From: Planctomycetota bacterium
GTDB lineage: Bacteria; Planctomycetota; Phycisphaerae; Phycisphaerales; SM1A02
Assembly: GCA_024226535.1 (NCBI GenBank)
Contig: JAAELP010000393.1
Location: 1 to 40,306 of the forward strand
Direction: 5' to 3'
Length of the DNA: 40,306 nucleotides
Shown here in pieces: positions 1 through 8,411 of the stretch. The notes under the pieces were generated by a model that ran no database searches, had not been told where the DNA came from, and saw only the letters and a list, made by a program, of their open reading frames with translations. The position numbers and the translations under genes were made by a program. Each line of letters begins with the position of its first letter. Position 1 is the first letter of the stretch.

Positions 1-805
1 CGTACCTGACCATGACGCGGCGCAGGGCCGGGTCGGCCGCGAACCAGTAGTGCGTCTCGGTAACGCCGCCGTCCCGCTCGTGCGTGACACGCAGATGATG
101 GGCGTCGACGGCGCCGTAGGGAACGGTGACCGTCGTGCGCTCGACGTACTCGATGACCGCCTCGCTGCCGCGCTGGCTCGTGCGGTGCGTATCGGTCTGG
201 TCGGGAACGAGCGTGACCCGCTGCTTCGGATGCCTGGCGGCGTCGAACGGGTAGTCGCGCAGGGTCAGTGAGAGGGCGTCGTGGAGCGCGAGGTCGCGTG
301 GTCGCGCGTACTTCGTGCGGTCCTCGCCGGGGCCCGGGAAGTAGCAGAACTGCTCGGCGGTGACGGTGTCCGGATCCACGACGAGCTTCTTGAACGTCGT
401 CCCGCAGTCCTCCTGGGTCGAGGCCACGACCTTGTACGGCTCGAGCGTGTCGGCGCGGACGAAGCTCGTCGTCAGGAAGCGGTAGGTGTAATGCTCCGTC
501 TCGATCATCTCGCTCAGGTTGTGCTTGAAGACCTCCACCGCGTTGGGGTCGCGCCAATCCGCGGCCTTCGTGGTGGTGGACGGATCCATCTGCTGCTTGT
601 TCGTGAACAACGTCGCTTCGTAGCGGCGCGTCGTGCCGTAGATCGGGCGCTCCGCGTCGTACAACGCCCACTCCGCCTTGCCGGAGTGCCAGGCGGGGTC
701 GTCGCGCCAGGAGGTCGACGCCGAACGCGCGACGGAGTTCGCGGCGATGACGCCCGCCAAGGCGCCGACCGCGAGCACGGGGAGCGAGCTTCTCAGTCGT
801 GTCAT
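1..805 (-). CDS. Secreted protein of unknown function, 3' end cut by window edge
   Basis: The reading frame opens with ATG at the right end and stays open to the left edge of the window, about 268 codons without a stop, so the C-terminus is missing. The N-terminus (MTRLRSSLPVLAVGALAGVIAANSV) has two arginines followed by a hydrophobic stretch of about 18 residues, which reads as a Sec signal peptide or single membrane anchor. The rest is rich in charged and aromatic residues and short strand-like segments, with two cysteines (in QEDCGTT and EQFCYFP), and ends near an R-V-M-V-R-Y segment typical of a beta-rich domain. I do not recognise the family; a periplasmic beta-barrel or lipocalin-like fold would fit but is a guess. 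It is divergent from the tRNA-binding protein gene, and the 85 bp between them contain an octamer repeat. Confidence 0.7.
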   Translation of the reverse strand, partial: MTRLRSSLPVLAVGALAGVIAANSVARSASTSWRDDPAWHSGKAEWALYDAERPIYGTTRRYEATLFTNKQQMDPSTTTKAADWRDPNAVEVFKHNLSEMIETEHYTYRFLTTSFVRADTLEPYKVVASTQEDCGTTFKKLVVDPDTVTAEQFCYFPGPGEDRTKYARPRDLALHDALSLTLRDYPFDAARHPKQRVTLVPDQTDTHRTSQRGSEAVIEYVERTTVTVPYGAVDAHHLRVTHERDGGVTETHYWFAADPALRRVMVRY

Positions 806-848
806 GGCAGAAGCATAGCGCCCATCCCCGGCCACCCGCTCCGCCCGC

Positions 849-880
849 CGTCGCTCCGTCGCTCCGTCGCTCCGTCGCTA
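849..880. repeat. Octamer tandem repeat (CGTCGCTC, four copies)
   Basis: Four head-to-tail copies of the 8-bp unit CGTCGCTC, the last with one end mismatch, lie in the 85-bp gap between two divergent genes. A shorter relative of the same sequence occurs near 3316-3334 in front of the PpiD-like gene. Confidence 0.8.
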
Positions 881-890
881 CGATACCCCC

Positions 891-1250
891 ATGCCCGACA
901 AACCCCAGATTCCCTTCGACGATTTCGTCAAGCTCGACCTGCGCGTGGCCACGGTCACCGCGTGCGAGCCGCACCCGAACGCCGACCGCCTGCTCAAGGT
1001 CCAACTGGACGACGGGACGCCCGAAGGACGCCAGGTCTGCGCCGGCATCAAGGCGTGGTACGAGCCGGAGGCCCTCGTCGGGCGGCAGGTCGTCATCGTG
1101 GCGAACCTCGAGCCCCGCAAGATCCGCGGCGAGCTGAGCCAGGGGATGATCCTCGCCGCCACGGAGAAGACCGGCGACGGGGACGACGAGCGCAACGTCG
1201 TGGTGGTCACCGTGCAGCGCGACGTGCCGGCGGGCTCCGGGGTGAGTTGA
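891..1250 (+). CDS. Free-standing tRNA-binding domain protein (MetRS beta / Trbp111 type)
   Basis: This 119-residue protein is a single OB-fold tRNA-binding domain. The segments DFVKLDLRVATV, EPHPNADRLLKV, RQVCAGI, LVGRQVVIVANLEPRK and RGELSQGMILAA match the C-terminal domain of bacterial methionyl-tRNA synthetase and the stand-alone Trbp111/CsaA group in order and spacing. The likely role is binding of tRNA structure, either as a detached beta subunit of MetRS or as a CsaA-like chaperone; the NLEPRK and SQGM wording is closer to the MetRS type. The gene stands alone, with no MetRS catalytic gene in the window, and faces the PpiD-like gene convergently across a large palindrome. The last residues are low-complexity and the stop is a normal TGA. 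Confidence 0.88.
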   Translation: MPDKPQIPFDDFVKLDLRVATVTACEPHPNADRLLKVQLDDGTPEGRQVCAGIKAWYEPEALVGRQVVIVANLEPRKIRGELSQGMILAATEKTGDGDDERNVVVVTVQRDVPAGSGVS

Positions 1251-1267
1251 AGGGGGGAGCGGGATCC

Positions 1268-1356
1268 CGGGTGCCGTGGTCTTGCCCGCAGGGCAAGGCC
1301 GCGTGCGACGGGCGCTCGACAACGCGGCCTTGGCTGCGCCAAGACCACGGCACCCG
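1268..1356. repeat. Nested intergenic palindrome between convergent genes
   Basis: Outer arms of 17 bp at 1268-1284 and 1340-1356 are perfect reverse complements. Inner arms of 10 bp (CAAGGCCGCG) at 1294-1303 and 1323-1332 are also perfect. The two stems are separated by internal loops of 9 and 7 nt and close on a loop of about 19 nt. There is no T-run on either side. It sits 17 bp after the tRNA-binding protein stop and 13 bp before the end of the convergent PpiD-like gene, so it may end transcription from both sides or belong to a dispersed REP-like family. Confidence 0.85.
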
Positions 1357-1369
1357 GTTGGGGATCCGT

Positions 1370-3262
1370 CTACTCCGTCTCCGCGTCGGCCACCGCGTCG
1401 GGCTCGGTCTCGTCCTCTTCGGTCACGCGGCGGACGACCTGGAAGTTGTGCCGCTCGGTCATCGTCTCGACGCTGAACGTGTCGGCGACGTTGGGCTCGA
1501 TCTCGGTCAACTCGTCGGAGAGGAGCAGGCCCTGGAGTCCGTAGCCGGCGAGCTGGCTGAACTGCTCGCGGGTCAACGGTGACTCCGTCGTCAGCTCCAC
1601 CAGCATCAACGACATCCGGTCGCCGACGGGAACGACGAAGATGCGTTCCTCCCGGGGCGTCTCGGCGAGCGTGCGGTTGGCGGTCAGCTCCAGCGCCCGC
1701 TCGATGATGCGCTCGACCGTGGCCACATGGGAGCCGATGACCGGCAGGCTGCTCGTCCGGGTGATCTGGACGTTCTGCTGGAGCACGAACGCGAGCAGGT
1801 TCATGTTGTCGAGCTGCACCTGCGTGGACGGGTTGATCTCGACCTCGTGCTCCATGGCCACGGTGAGCAGGCCACGGGAACGGGCGTCGGCCTCGATCGA
1901 GTCCTTCCGGGCGAGGAGACGGTTGAAGTCCGCCTTCCGCTTCAGGTCGCGCACGACCTGGTCGCGCACCTCGTCGAGATCGTGCGGCGGTCGCGCCGGA
2001 TCGGTCTCCGTGATGCGGAAGAAGAGGATGTCCTGGTTCTCGCCCACGCTCAGCACGGGGCCGGTGATGCCCTGCTGGATCGGGATGACGGGGTCGCCGC
2101 CGAACTCCTTGATGGCGCCGATGAGCGTGCTGACCTGGACCGGGCGAGGTCCGAAGGCGCTGGTTGCCGCGCCGGAGAGCCCCTCGAGCTCGTCGACCTC
2201 CTCGAGCGTGAGCCAACGGTCGCCGACCGCCTCGTACGACGGCAGCGCGAGGCCGGGGAACGTCTCCTGGAGGTCGGACGCCAGCTCGCGGAAGTCGATG
2301 CGTCGGGTGTCCCAGTCGTCGGGAAGAACTCGGTAGCCGTCCTCCGATCGCAGCTTGCGCCAGGCGGCGACGAACTGATCACCGGCGAACCGTTCGACCT
2401 CGTCGCGCTTCGCCGCGGTCAGCTCGTCGAGCAGGTCCGTGCGGACTTCCTCCGGGACGGCCGCTCCGTCCTCGACGGTCGGGAAGCCCTTGTCCTTGTT
2501 CAGCTCCCAGTGCTTGAACAGGGCGATGCTGTTCATCGCTCCGCTGTTCTCGACCATCGCTCGGATCGAATCGGTGCCGATGCGCAGCCACTCGACCTTG
2601 AAGCGGTCCGGCAGGCGGTATCCGAAGCCGGGCGTGCCCGTCTCCTGGTCACCGGCACCCGGCGCGACGTCGCGGAACTCCTCGAACTGCGCGACGATCT
2701 CGCTCTCGCTCGGCGGCGTGACGTCCCCCTCCTCGCTCGCCTCGAGCACGACGATCCGCGCCTCCACCGTGTGGAACTGCTTCTGCGCGTGCCGGCGGAT
2801 GCGCGTGTCGGAGAGCTTCGCCGCGTTCTGATACAGCAGCAGCAGCCGGCGGATGGCCAGCCGCTTGGAGATGGCGTCGTCGACTTTCTGCGTGTTGCCG
2901 GCGACGGCGTTGTACACCGACATCTGCTCCGGCGGCACCTGGTCCACGGCGCGGCCGCCGACGAGCCCGGCCTCTTCGGCCTCGCGCACCAACAGGAACC
3001 AGTGCGCCGGTTGGTCGGTGATCATCATCGACGGGTCGACGCGGCGGAGCTGCTCGAGCACGCCCAACTCGTTCTCGCATTGTCGGCGCACCTGGACCGG
3101 GATCTCGGTCTCGTCGTCGCCGACCGTCGCCCACACACCGCTCTCGGCCGCGGCGCGCTGCGACAACTGCTGAATCGCCTGCGGGATCAGGAAGACGATC
3201 ATCAGCAGCGTGCCGCCGACGGCGAGAATCCACTTGTTGTACTTACGGAGGAACTTGAACAT
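1370..3262 (-). CDS. PpiD/SurA-like membrane-anchored periplasmic chaperone
   Basis: This 630-residue protein starts MFKFLRKYNKWILAVGG and has one membrane span at about residues 12-31, followed by a long soluble, mostly helical part that would face the periplasm. This is the layout of PpiD and other SurA-N proteins. The segment at about residues 165-180 (RIRRHAQKQFHTVEARIVV) resembles the helical chaperone core, and the segment around 405-450 (ITETDPARPPHDLDEVRDQVVRDLKRK) resembles the end of a parvulin domain plus the following helix. A complete, convincing parvulin active site is not visible, so isomerase activity is uncertain. A role in folding or quality control of exported proteins is inferred. 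It lies 74 bp downstream of rpsD on the same strand and may be cotranscribed. The C-terminus is acidic (EEDETEPDAVADAETE). Confidence 0.65.
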   Translation of the reverse strand: MFKFLRKYNKWILAVGGTLLMIVFLIPQAIQQLSQRAAAESGVWATVGDDETEIPVQVRRQCENELGVLEQLRRVDPSMMITDQPAHWFLLVREAEEAGLVGGRAVDQVPPEQMSVYNAVAGNTQKVDDAISKRLAIRRLLLLYQNAAKLSDTRIRRHAQKQFHTVEARIVVLEASEEGDVTPPSESEIVAQFEEFRDVAPGAGDQETGTPGFGYRLPDRFKVEWLRIGTDSIRAMVENSGAMNSIALFKHWELNKDKGFPTVEDGAAVPEEVRTDLLDELTAAKRDEVERFAGDQFVAAWRKLRSEDGYRVLPDDWDTRRIDFRELASDLQETFPGLALPSYEAVGDRWLTLEEVDELEGLSGAATSAFGPRPVQVSTLIGAIKEFGGDPVIPIQQGITGPVLSVGENQDILFFRITETDPARPPHDLDEVRDQVVRDLKRKADFNRLLARKDSIEADARSRGLLTVAMEHEVEINPSTQVQLDNMNLLAFVLQQNVQITRTSSLPVIGSHVATVERIIERALELTANRTLAETPREERIFVVPVGDRMSLMLVELTTESPLTREQFSQLAGYGLQGLLLSDELTEIEPNVADTFSVETMTERHNFQVVRRVTEEDETEPDAVADAETE

Positions 3263-3336
3263 GGGGCTCTACCGGAAAAGGTGCGCGTGGTGTACCGACT
3301 CCGACTCCGACCCCGTCGTCGCTCCGTCGCTTCCGC

Positions 3337-3936
3337 TTATCGATAGAACTCGACGATCAGGTTCGTGTTCACGTCGAACGGTACCTGGTCGGCGGTCGGC
3401 ATGCTGAGGATCTTGACGTGCAGCTCCGACGGGTTCACTTCCATCCACGACGGAACGATGTGGCCGGCCATCGACTCCATGTTCTCGCGAGCGAGCTTGT
3501 GGATGCCGGGGCGGAGTGTGATCGTATCACCGGCCTTCACGGCGCAGCTCGGGCGATCGGTCTTGATGCTGTTCAGGACGACGTGGCCGTGGCTGACCAT
3601 CTGACGAGCGGCCCAGATCGTGCGCACGAAGCCGGCCCGGCGGATGACGTTGTCCAGGCGTTGTTCGAGGAGCTGGAGGAGCACCTCGCCGGTGTTGCCC
3701 TTGCGGCGGGCGGCTTCGGCGACGTACCGGCGGAACTGTGCCTCCAGCACGTGGTAGTGGTGCCGAAGCTTCTGCTTCTCGTTGAGACGGATCCCGTAGT
3801 CCTTCATGCGACGGCCGCGGAAGCCGTGCATGCCGGGCGACGTGAGCTGCCGCTTGGCGGTGTGCTTCGGGATGTCGGCGATGGGCACACCGACGCGTCG
3901 GGAGAGTTTCACCTTGGGGCCGAGATAGCGAGCCAT
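3337..3936 (-). CDS. rpsD: 30S ribosomal protein S4
   Basis: The 199-residue product matches S4 from end to end. The N-terminal part MARYLGPKVKLSRRVGV is typical, followed by SPGMHGFRGRRMKDYGIRLNEKQKLRHHY and the S4 RNA-binding domain (LEQRLDNVIRRAGF, ARQMVSHGHVVLN). S4 binds 16S rRNA early in 30S assembly and often represses its own mRNA. I chose the inner ATG giving MARYLG; a longer reading frame exists upstream but its extra residues are unlike S4. The zinc-binding cysteines found near the N-terminus of many S4 proteins are absent, so this is the zinc-free type. It is not in a ribosomal-protein operon here: it lies between two TPR genes and a PpiD-like gene. Confidence 0.97.
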   Translation of the reverse strand: MARYLGPKVKLSRRVGVPIADIPKHTAKRQLTSPGMHGFRGRRMKDYGIRLNEKQKLRHHYHVLEAQFRRYVAEAARRKGNTGEVLLQLLEQRLDNVIRRAGFVRTIWAARQMVSHGHVVLNSIKTDRPSCAVKAGDTITLRPGIHKLARENMESMAGHIVPSWMEVNPSELHVKILSMPTADQVPFDVNTNLIVEFYR

Positions 3937-4140
3937 GCGGTCGAGTCCTTGTGCGGCTGGAATCGCGGTTCCGGCCGCCGAGCGGGCAGGGGAAGATGCA
4001 CGGATACGGCGAGACGGTGCCCGAACCAAATGGACACCGCCGGCACACCGCCGGAAGCGGGGCATTGGACCAGTTTCACCGCCCCCAGTCAACTCCACGC
4101 AAACAACATCCACAACCCCCGTTTCTCCCACCCCTGTCGC
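3937..4140 (-). other. Leader region of rpsD
   Basis: About 200 bp without a credible gene. It would contain the rpsD promoter and the 5' leader, where S4 autoregulation acts in other bacteria. I see no sequence I can match to a known S4-binding leader and no clear promoter. Confidence 0.35.
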
Positions 4141-5364
4141 TCAGGCCGCTCGGGGGAGGGTGCCGGCGATGGTGCGGTGGCCGGCGGGGTGGGGTGGCGG
4201 CGGGGCGGAGCGGACGAGCGTCTCGCGGGCCTCGCGGCCCCGGCCGGCGGCGGCGAGGCACGTGGCCAGGTGCTGGGCGTCGTCTCCGGTGACCGGTCGG
4301 GACCGTCCTCCGGCGAAGAGGTCGATTGCCGAGGCCAGGATCCCCTGGAGCCCGCGGGGGCAGGTCTCGCCGGCCACGGAGGCCGACAGGGGTCCCGACA
4401 GCGTCTCGGCGGTCAGGCCGCGACGCCACAGGTCCGCCATGACCGCCGGGTCGGCGCCCTCGCGGGTTCGCTGGAGCCGCCGCAGGGCGCGTTCGGCCAG
4501 CGATGGTCGACCGACCAGGGAGGCGGCGACCGCGATGACCCCCATCGCCTCGCGGCGCCAGGGGCCGGGAACGCGGAGCGTCGCCAGCCGCGCCACCGCC
4601 CGCCGGTGCTCACCGAGCGCGAGCCAGGCGCGCCCGGCGGCCACGAGGGCGCGCGGCTGATCCGGTCCGATCGTCTCCATACGCGTGCGAAGTCGGTCGA
4701 CGTGACCGGCCCGCTCGAGCAGGACGACGAGCGTACCCGTCGCCTCGTCGCGATCGCACGGAGGCGTGTCGCCGGGCGAGTCGATCACGCGCTCCAGTCG
4801 TTCGATCGCCTCCAGGATTCGTCCCTGGGCGGCGAGGAGCTGCGCCTCGAGCACCGGGCAGGGGGCGGACATGGTGCCGAGGATGCGCTCGGCGCGCGTG
4901 AGCGCGCCCGCCTCGAGCAGGGTGTCCACGAGCGAGCGGCGTAACGAATCGCTGCGAGGCCGGATCTCGCTCGCCCGGTCGAAACGCTCGATCGCGACGG
5001 GAAGGTCGCCGGCGCGCCGGGCGATGCGTCCGGCGAGCACGAGCGTTCCGACGTGATTGGGACGGCGATCGAGCGCGAAGCGGACCTCGCGATCAGCGTC
5101 TCGGAGTTCGTCCCGGCGCAAACAGCACTCGGCGCGAAGCCGTGCGAGCGTGGCGTCGGAAGGTCGCTGGAGCAGGACGCGTGCGATCAGCGCCTCGGCG
5201 GCCTCGAGGTCGCCGTCGGCGATGAGCTGTTCGATGCGCAGACGCTGTGCGCCGGTCGAGGAGGGCAGGGCGAGGAACGCCCACTCGACGGACTCGGGAT
5301 CGCGGCGCGCGGCTCGAAGCAGCCGGGCGGCGTCCGCCGGGGCAAGCGGGTTCGTCGAGGTCAT
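4141..5364 (-). CDS. TPR-repeat protein (second of a coupled pair)
   Basis: The 407-residue product starts MTSTNPLAPADAARLLRAAR and consists of helical pairs with tetratricopeptide spacing, for example IADGDLEAAEALIARVL, LVLAGRIARRAGDLPVAIERF and LLEAGALTRAERILG. There is no signal peptide, membrane span or catalytic motif, so it is probably a cytoplasmic scaffold or adaptor. I chose the inner ATG because it forms an ATGA overlap with the stop of the preceding TPR gene, which implies translational coupling. A longer upstream frame exists but is arginine/proline-rich out-of-frame sequence. The partner is not identifiable from the sequence; the neighbours are purF upstream and rpsD downstream. 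Confidence 0.85.
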   Translation of the reverse strand: MTSTNPLAPADAARLLRAARRDPESVEWAFLALPSSTGAQRLRIEQLIADGDLEAAEALIARVLLQRPSDATLARLRAECCLRRDELRDADREVRFALDRRPNHVGTLVLAGRIARRAGDLPVAIERFDRASEIRPRSDSLRRSLVDTLLEAGALTRAERILGTMSAPCPVLEAQLLAAQGRILEAIERLERVIDSPGDTPPCDRDEATGTLVVLLERAGHVDRLRTRMETIGPDQPRALVAAGRAWLALGEHRRAVARLATLRVPGPWRREAMGVIAVAASLVGRPSLAERALRRLQRTREGADPAVMADLWRRGLTAETLSGPLSASVAGETCPRGLQGILASAIDLFAGGRSRPVTGDDAQHLATCLAAAGRGREARETLVRSAPPPPHPAGHRTIAGTLPRAA

Positions 5365-6416
5365 GCGGCCTTCTCCTGTTCGCGGGGTCCGACTTGACCG
5401 ATCCGCGCGAGCACGTCGGGGCGATGCGTATCCGACGGCGTCGGCGCCGGAGCATCCAGCTCGCGCCGAAGCGCGGCGAGCGGCGCCGACATCGGGTTGC
5501 GGGCAATGCCGCGTTGCATCCACGTGCGCGCCGAGTCGACGTCGCCGCGGACGAGGGCGAGCCGGGCGAGCCCTTCGATCGCCTCCAACGGTTGAGCGAA
5601 GGCGGGCAGCGCCCGATCGATGGCGAGGTACAGCAGCTCGGCGACCGCCGTCCGCGGGTGGCGACGTTGCGCCTCGACGAGGGCCGGGATCACCGCCTCC
5701 GCATCGAGCAGCTCGTCGGCGAGGCGTGTCACCTCCTCGTCCGCGATCGGAGTTTGGCGCCACTCGTCAGTGACCTGCAATGAGTACCGGAGGGCGGGAC
5801 CCCAGGCCGTATCCGCGCCGAGGGCGGTCATTCGACCGAGTCGTCGCGCCCATGTCGCGGCCTGCTCCGGGCGATGCTGGCTCGTCGCCAGCAGCAGCAG
5901 CAGCTCGAGCGTGCGCGGATCCTCGCGCCGCTTCAGGTCCTGGAGCAGCGCAAGCGTCGCGGCGTGATCATCGCCCGCCTCCCAATCCAGCAGGGCAAGC
6001 ATCCGGCGCGCCACCGACGGCGCGCGGGGGGCGCGGGTCCACCGCAGGAGGCCGCGATGCGCGCGATCCTTCCGATCAAGGTGCACGTGCGTCACGGCCT
6101 TCAGAAGCCGCAGGTCGTCGGTGGTCTTCTCGCAACGGTTGATGAGTCCCAGCGCGAGGTCCGGTCGCCCCTCGGCGAGTCGAAGCCGCGCGAGGCGCTC
6201 GGCGACGGCCGGCCAGGTCGTCGCGAGACGCTCGGCGGTCGTCGCGACCCGCGCCGCGTGCTCCCAGAGGCCCAGCTCCATCGCGCGGTCGAGCGTCTCG
6301 GCGAGGCCGTGGGCCGGCGCCGGCTGATCGGTCGTTTGCGGGGGCGCGACCGGGTCGGCGCGCCGATCGCGGTGGCGACGCAGACGCGTCAGGACACGAG
6401 CGATGATGCGGCGCAT
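5361..6416 (-). CDS. TPR-like helical repeat protein (first of a coupled pair)
   Basis: The 351-residue product starts MRRIIARVLTRLRRHRDRR, a very basic amphipathic N-terminus that could touch membrane or nucleic acid, and continues as helical repeats (LWEHAARVATTAERLA, LRLAEGRPDLALGLINRC, LVRGDVDSARTWMQRGIARNP). It resembles the TPR protein encoded by the overlapping downstream gene in composition and repeat style, so the two may descend from one duplication. The start is secured by an unusually strong ribosome-binding site 7 nt upstream. The gene follows purF by 78 bp on the same strand. Function is unknown. Confidence 0.82.
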   Translation of the reverse strand: MRRIIARVLTRLRRHRDRRADPVAPPQTTDQPAPAHGLAETLDRAMELGLWEHAARVATTAERLATTWPAVAERLARLRLAEGRPDLALGLINRCEKTTDDLRLLKAVTHVHLDRKDRAHRGLLRWTRAPRAPSVARRMLALLDWEAGDDHAATLALLQDLKRREDPRTLELLLLLATSQHRPEQAATWARRLGRMTALGADTAWGPALRYSLQVTDEWRQTPIADEEVTRLADELLDAEAVIPALVEAQRRHPRTAVAELLYLAIDRALPAFAQPLEAIEGLARLALVRGDVDSARTWMQRGIARNPMSAPLAALRRELDAPAPTPSDTHRPDVLARIGQVGPREQEKAA

Positions 6417-6417
6417 G

Positions 6418-6429
6418 GGATCACCTCCT
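6418..6429 (-). promoter_or_regulatory. Exceptionally long Shine-Dalgarno sequence
   Basis: Read on the minus strand, AGGAGGTGATCC is perfectly complementary over 12 nt to the usual 3' end of bacterial 16S rRNA. It is placed 7 nt (from AGGAGG) before the ATG of the first TPR gene. Most other genes here have weak or no such site, so high translation of the TPR pair is likely. Confidence 0.85.
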
Positions 6430-6494
6430 GGATTCAGGGGGTATCGGACGTCCTCACCGCTTCCTTGAGGTCACTTGCGCGAACGCGGCCGTGA

Positions 6495-8411
6495 TCAGTA
6501 GGCTCGAACGTCCACCTGCTGCCGCCAGTTCAGGTACGAGCGGTTCAACACCCGATAACCGCCAGGCGTTGGATACCGCCCCGTGAAGTACCAGTCCCCG
6601 GTGTGCGCGGGCATCGCGTGGCGCAGCCCCTCCACCGACTGGTAGATGACGTCGATCTCGCCGGTCCAGTCGATCGTCGCCGGCCGCACGAGCTGGGCGA
6701 CCTTCGCCGACAGCTCGTCGAGCGTGAACCGGTCGTAGATCGCCGCGACGTGATTCTCCATACGCGTCAGGGGCAGGTCCTTCTGGGCGAGGCACCGCTG
6801 CTCGACCTCATCGAGGATCTGCTCCTCGCCGCGCTCCATGAGCAACGCGACCGCCGCCTCGAAGGCGATGAACCGCTGGAGCTGGCTCATGTCGATGCCG
6901 TAGCAATCGGGGTACATGATCGGCGGGGCGGAGCTGAGCACGATGATCCGACCCGGATCGAGCCGGCTCAGGATGGTGATGATCGACTCGCGCAGCGTGG
7001 TGCCGCGCACGATCGAGTCGTCCAGCACCACGAGCGTGTCGTTGGACTGCACCACGCCACGCGTGATGTCGTAGATGTGGAGCACGAGATCGCGCCGCGC
7101 CTGGTCATGCGTGATGAACGTGCGCATGCGCTGGTCCTTGTGGGCGATCTTCTCCGCCCGGACGCGCGCGTGAAGCAGGCCCTCGAGGTCCGCGCGGTCG
7201 GCACTTCCGGTGCGGATCTTCTCCCACAGCACCTCGGCGCGACGAGCGTGGGTGAGGTGATCGAGCTCCTCGATGAGCCCGACGTAGGCGGATTCCGCCG
7301 TGTTCGGGATGAAGCTGAAGACCGCGTGCTCCACGTCGTGGTCGATCGCGTCGAGCACGCGCGGCGCGAGCAGCCGACCGAGCGCCTTGCGCTCGCAGTA
7401 GATGGCCGGATCATTGCCCCGGCTGAAATAGATGCGCTCGAACGTGCACTGGCGCACCTCGACGGGCTCGGCGGTCGGGCGGTGCTGGATCTCGCCGTCG
7501 CGCTTGATGACCAGCGCGTGCCCGGGCCGCACCGTCTCCACCGCGTCGGGCTCCACGTCGAAGACGCTGGTGAGGGCGGCACGCTCGGAGGCGACGGCGA
7601 CGACCTCTTCGTCGACGTAGAAGTACCCGGGCCGGATCCCGGCGGGATCGCGGCAGACGAACGAGTCACCGTTGCCGATGAGCCCGGCGAACAGGTACCC
7701 GCCGTCCCATCCCTGGGCGGCCTTGGACAGGACCCGCACGATGTTCAGCTCGCGGGCGATCTCCGCGGCGAGCTCGCGTCCCTCCAGCCCGCGGAACGAC
7801 CCCGGCCCCGCGACCGCGTGCAGGTGATCGTGCTCGCGATCGAGGAAGTAGCCGAGCCGCTCGAGGACGACCTGCGTGTCCGAGTCGCCGACGGGGTTCA
7901 GCCCGTACTCCACGAGTTGCCGGAACAACTCCGCGGAGTTCGTCATGTTGAAGTTGCCCGCGATCGCGAGGTTCCGGCTCGCCGTGTTGTTCTTGCGCAT
8001 CAGCGGGTGGCAGTTGCTGACCTGGTTCTTCGAGTGCGTGCCGTAGCGGAGGTGCCCGAGGTAGACCTCGGCGACGAACTCGCACTTCGCTTTGATCTTC
8101 GCCTCGTCGAGCGTCTTCCAGCCGCCGGACGGCGCGTTGCGCGTGCCCTTCATGACGACGTCGAAGATCCGTTCGATCGCGTTGTGCTTGCTCGAGCGGA
8201 TCCGCAGCAGGTACTTCTCGCCGGGCGGCATGTCGAACTTGACCGCGGAGACGCCCGCCCCGTCCTGCCCCCGGTTGTGCTGCTTCTCCATGAGCAGGTA
8301 GAGCTTGCGCAGCCCCCAGGCGGGATCGTCGTACCGATCGCGGTAATACGACAGCGGCTGCCGGAGGCGCAGCAGCGCAACCCCGCACTCGTGGCCGATG
8401 AATTCACCCAT
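6495..8411 (-). CDS. purF: Amidophosphoribosyltransferase, long form
   Basis: The 638-residue product catalyses the first step of purine synthesis, PRPP plus glutamine to phosphoribosylamine. The N-terminal glutaminase half begins MGEFIGHECGVALL; Cys9 is the expected nucleophile after removal of a short propeptide. Other glutaminase motifs are EKQHNRGQDGAG, GHLRYGTHSKNQVSNCHPL, GNFNMTNS and GDSDTQVV. The phosphoribosyltransferase half carries the PRPP loop LVVLDDSIVRGTTLRES. It is longer than the roughly 500-residue E. coli type and has the insertions and C-terminal extension of the long form known from Bacteroidetes-like lineages. I chose the inner ATG; it overlaps the stop of the upstream membrane-protein gene by 8 bp, and it has no clear Shine-Dalgarno site, which suggests coupled translation. 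No other purine gene is nearby. Confidence 0.93.
   Translation of the reverse strand: MGEFIGHECGVALLRLRQPLSYYRDRYDDPAWGLRKLYLLMEKQHNRGQDGAGVSAVKFDMPPGEKYLLRIRSSKHNAIERIFDVVMKGTRNAPSGGWKTLDEAKIKAKCEFVAEVYLGHLRYGTHSKNQVSNCHPLMRKNNTASRNLAIAGNFNMTNSAELFRQLVEYGLNPVGDSDTQVVLERLGYFLDREHDHLHAVAGPGSFRGLEGRELAAEIARELNIVRVLSKAAQGWDGGYLFAGLIGNGDSFVCRDPAGIRPGYFYVDEEVVAVASERAALTSVFDVEPDAVETVRPGHALVIKRDGEIQHRPTAEPVEVRQCTFERIYFSRGNDPAIYCERKALGRLLAPRVLDAIDHDVEHAVFSFIPNTAESAYVGLIEELDHLTHARRAEVLWEKIRTGSADRADLEGLLHARVRAEKIAHKDQRMRTFITHDQARRDLVLHIYDITRGVVQSNDTLVVLDDSIVRGTTLRESIITILSRLDPGRIIVLSSAPPIMYPDCYGIDMSQLQRFIAFEAAVALLMERGEEQILDEVEQRCLAQKDLPLTRMENHVAAIYDRFTLDELSAKVAQLVRPATIDWTGEIDVIYQSVEGLRHAMPAHTGDWYFTGRYPTPGGYRVLNRSYLNWRQQVDVRAY

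Noticed and set aside
1727..3346. A 539-codon plus-strand frame opposite the PpiD-like gene
   Set aside because: It shows the composition typical of antisense frames in GC-rich DNA; the minus strand has a membrane anchor and a chaperone-like layout.
3937..4131. N-terminal extension of S4
   Set aside because: S4 proteins start with M-A-R-Y; the additional residues are unlike any S4.
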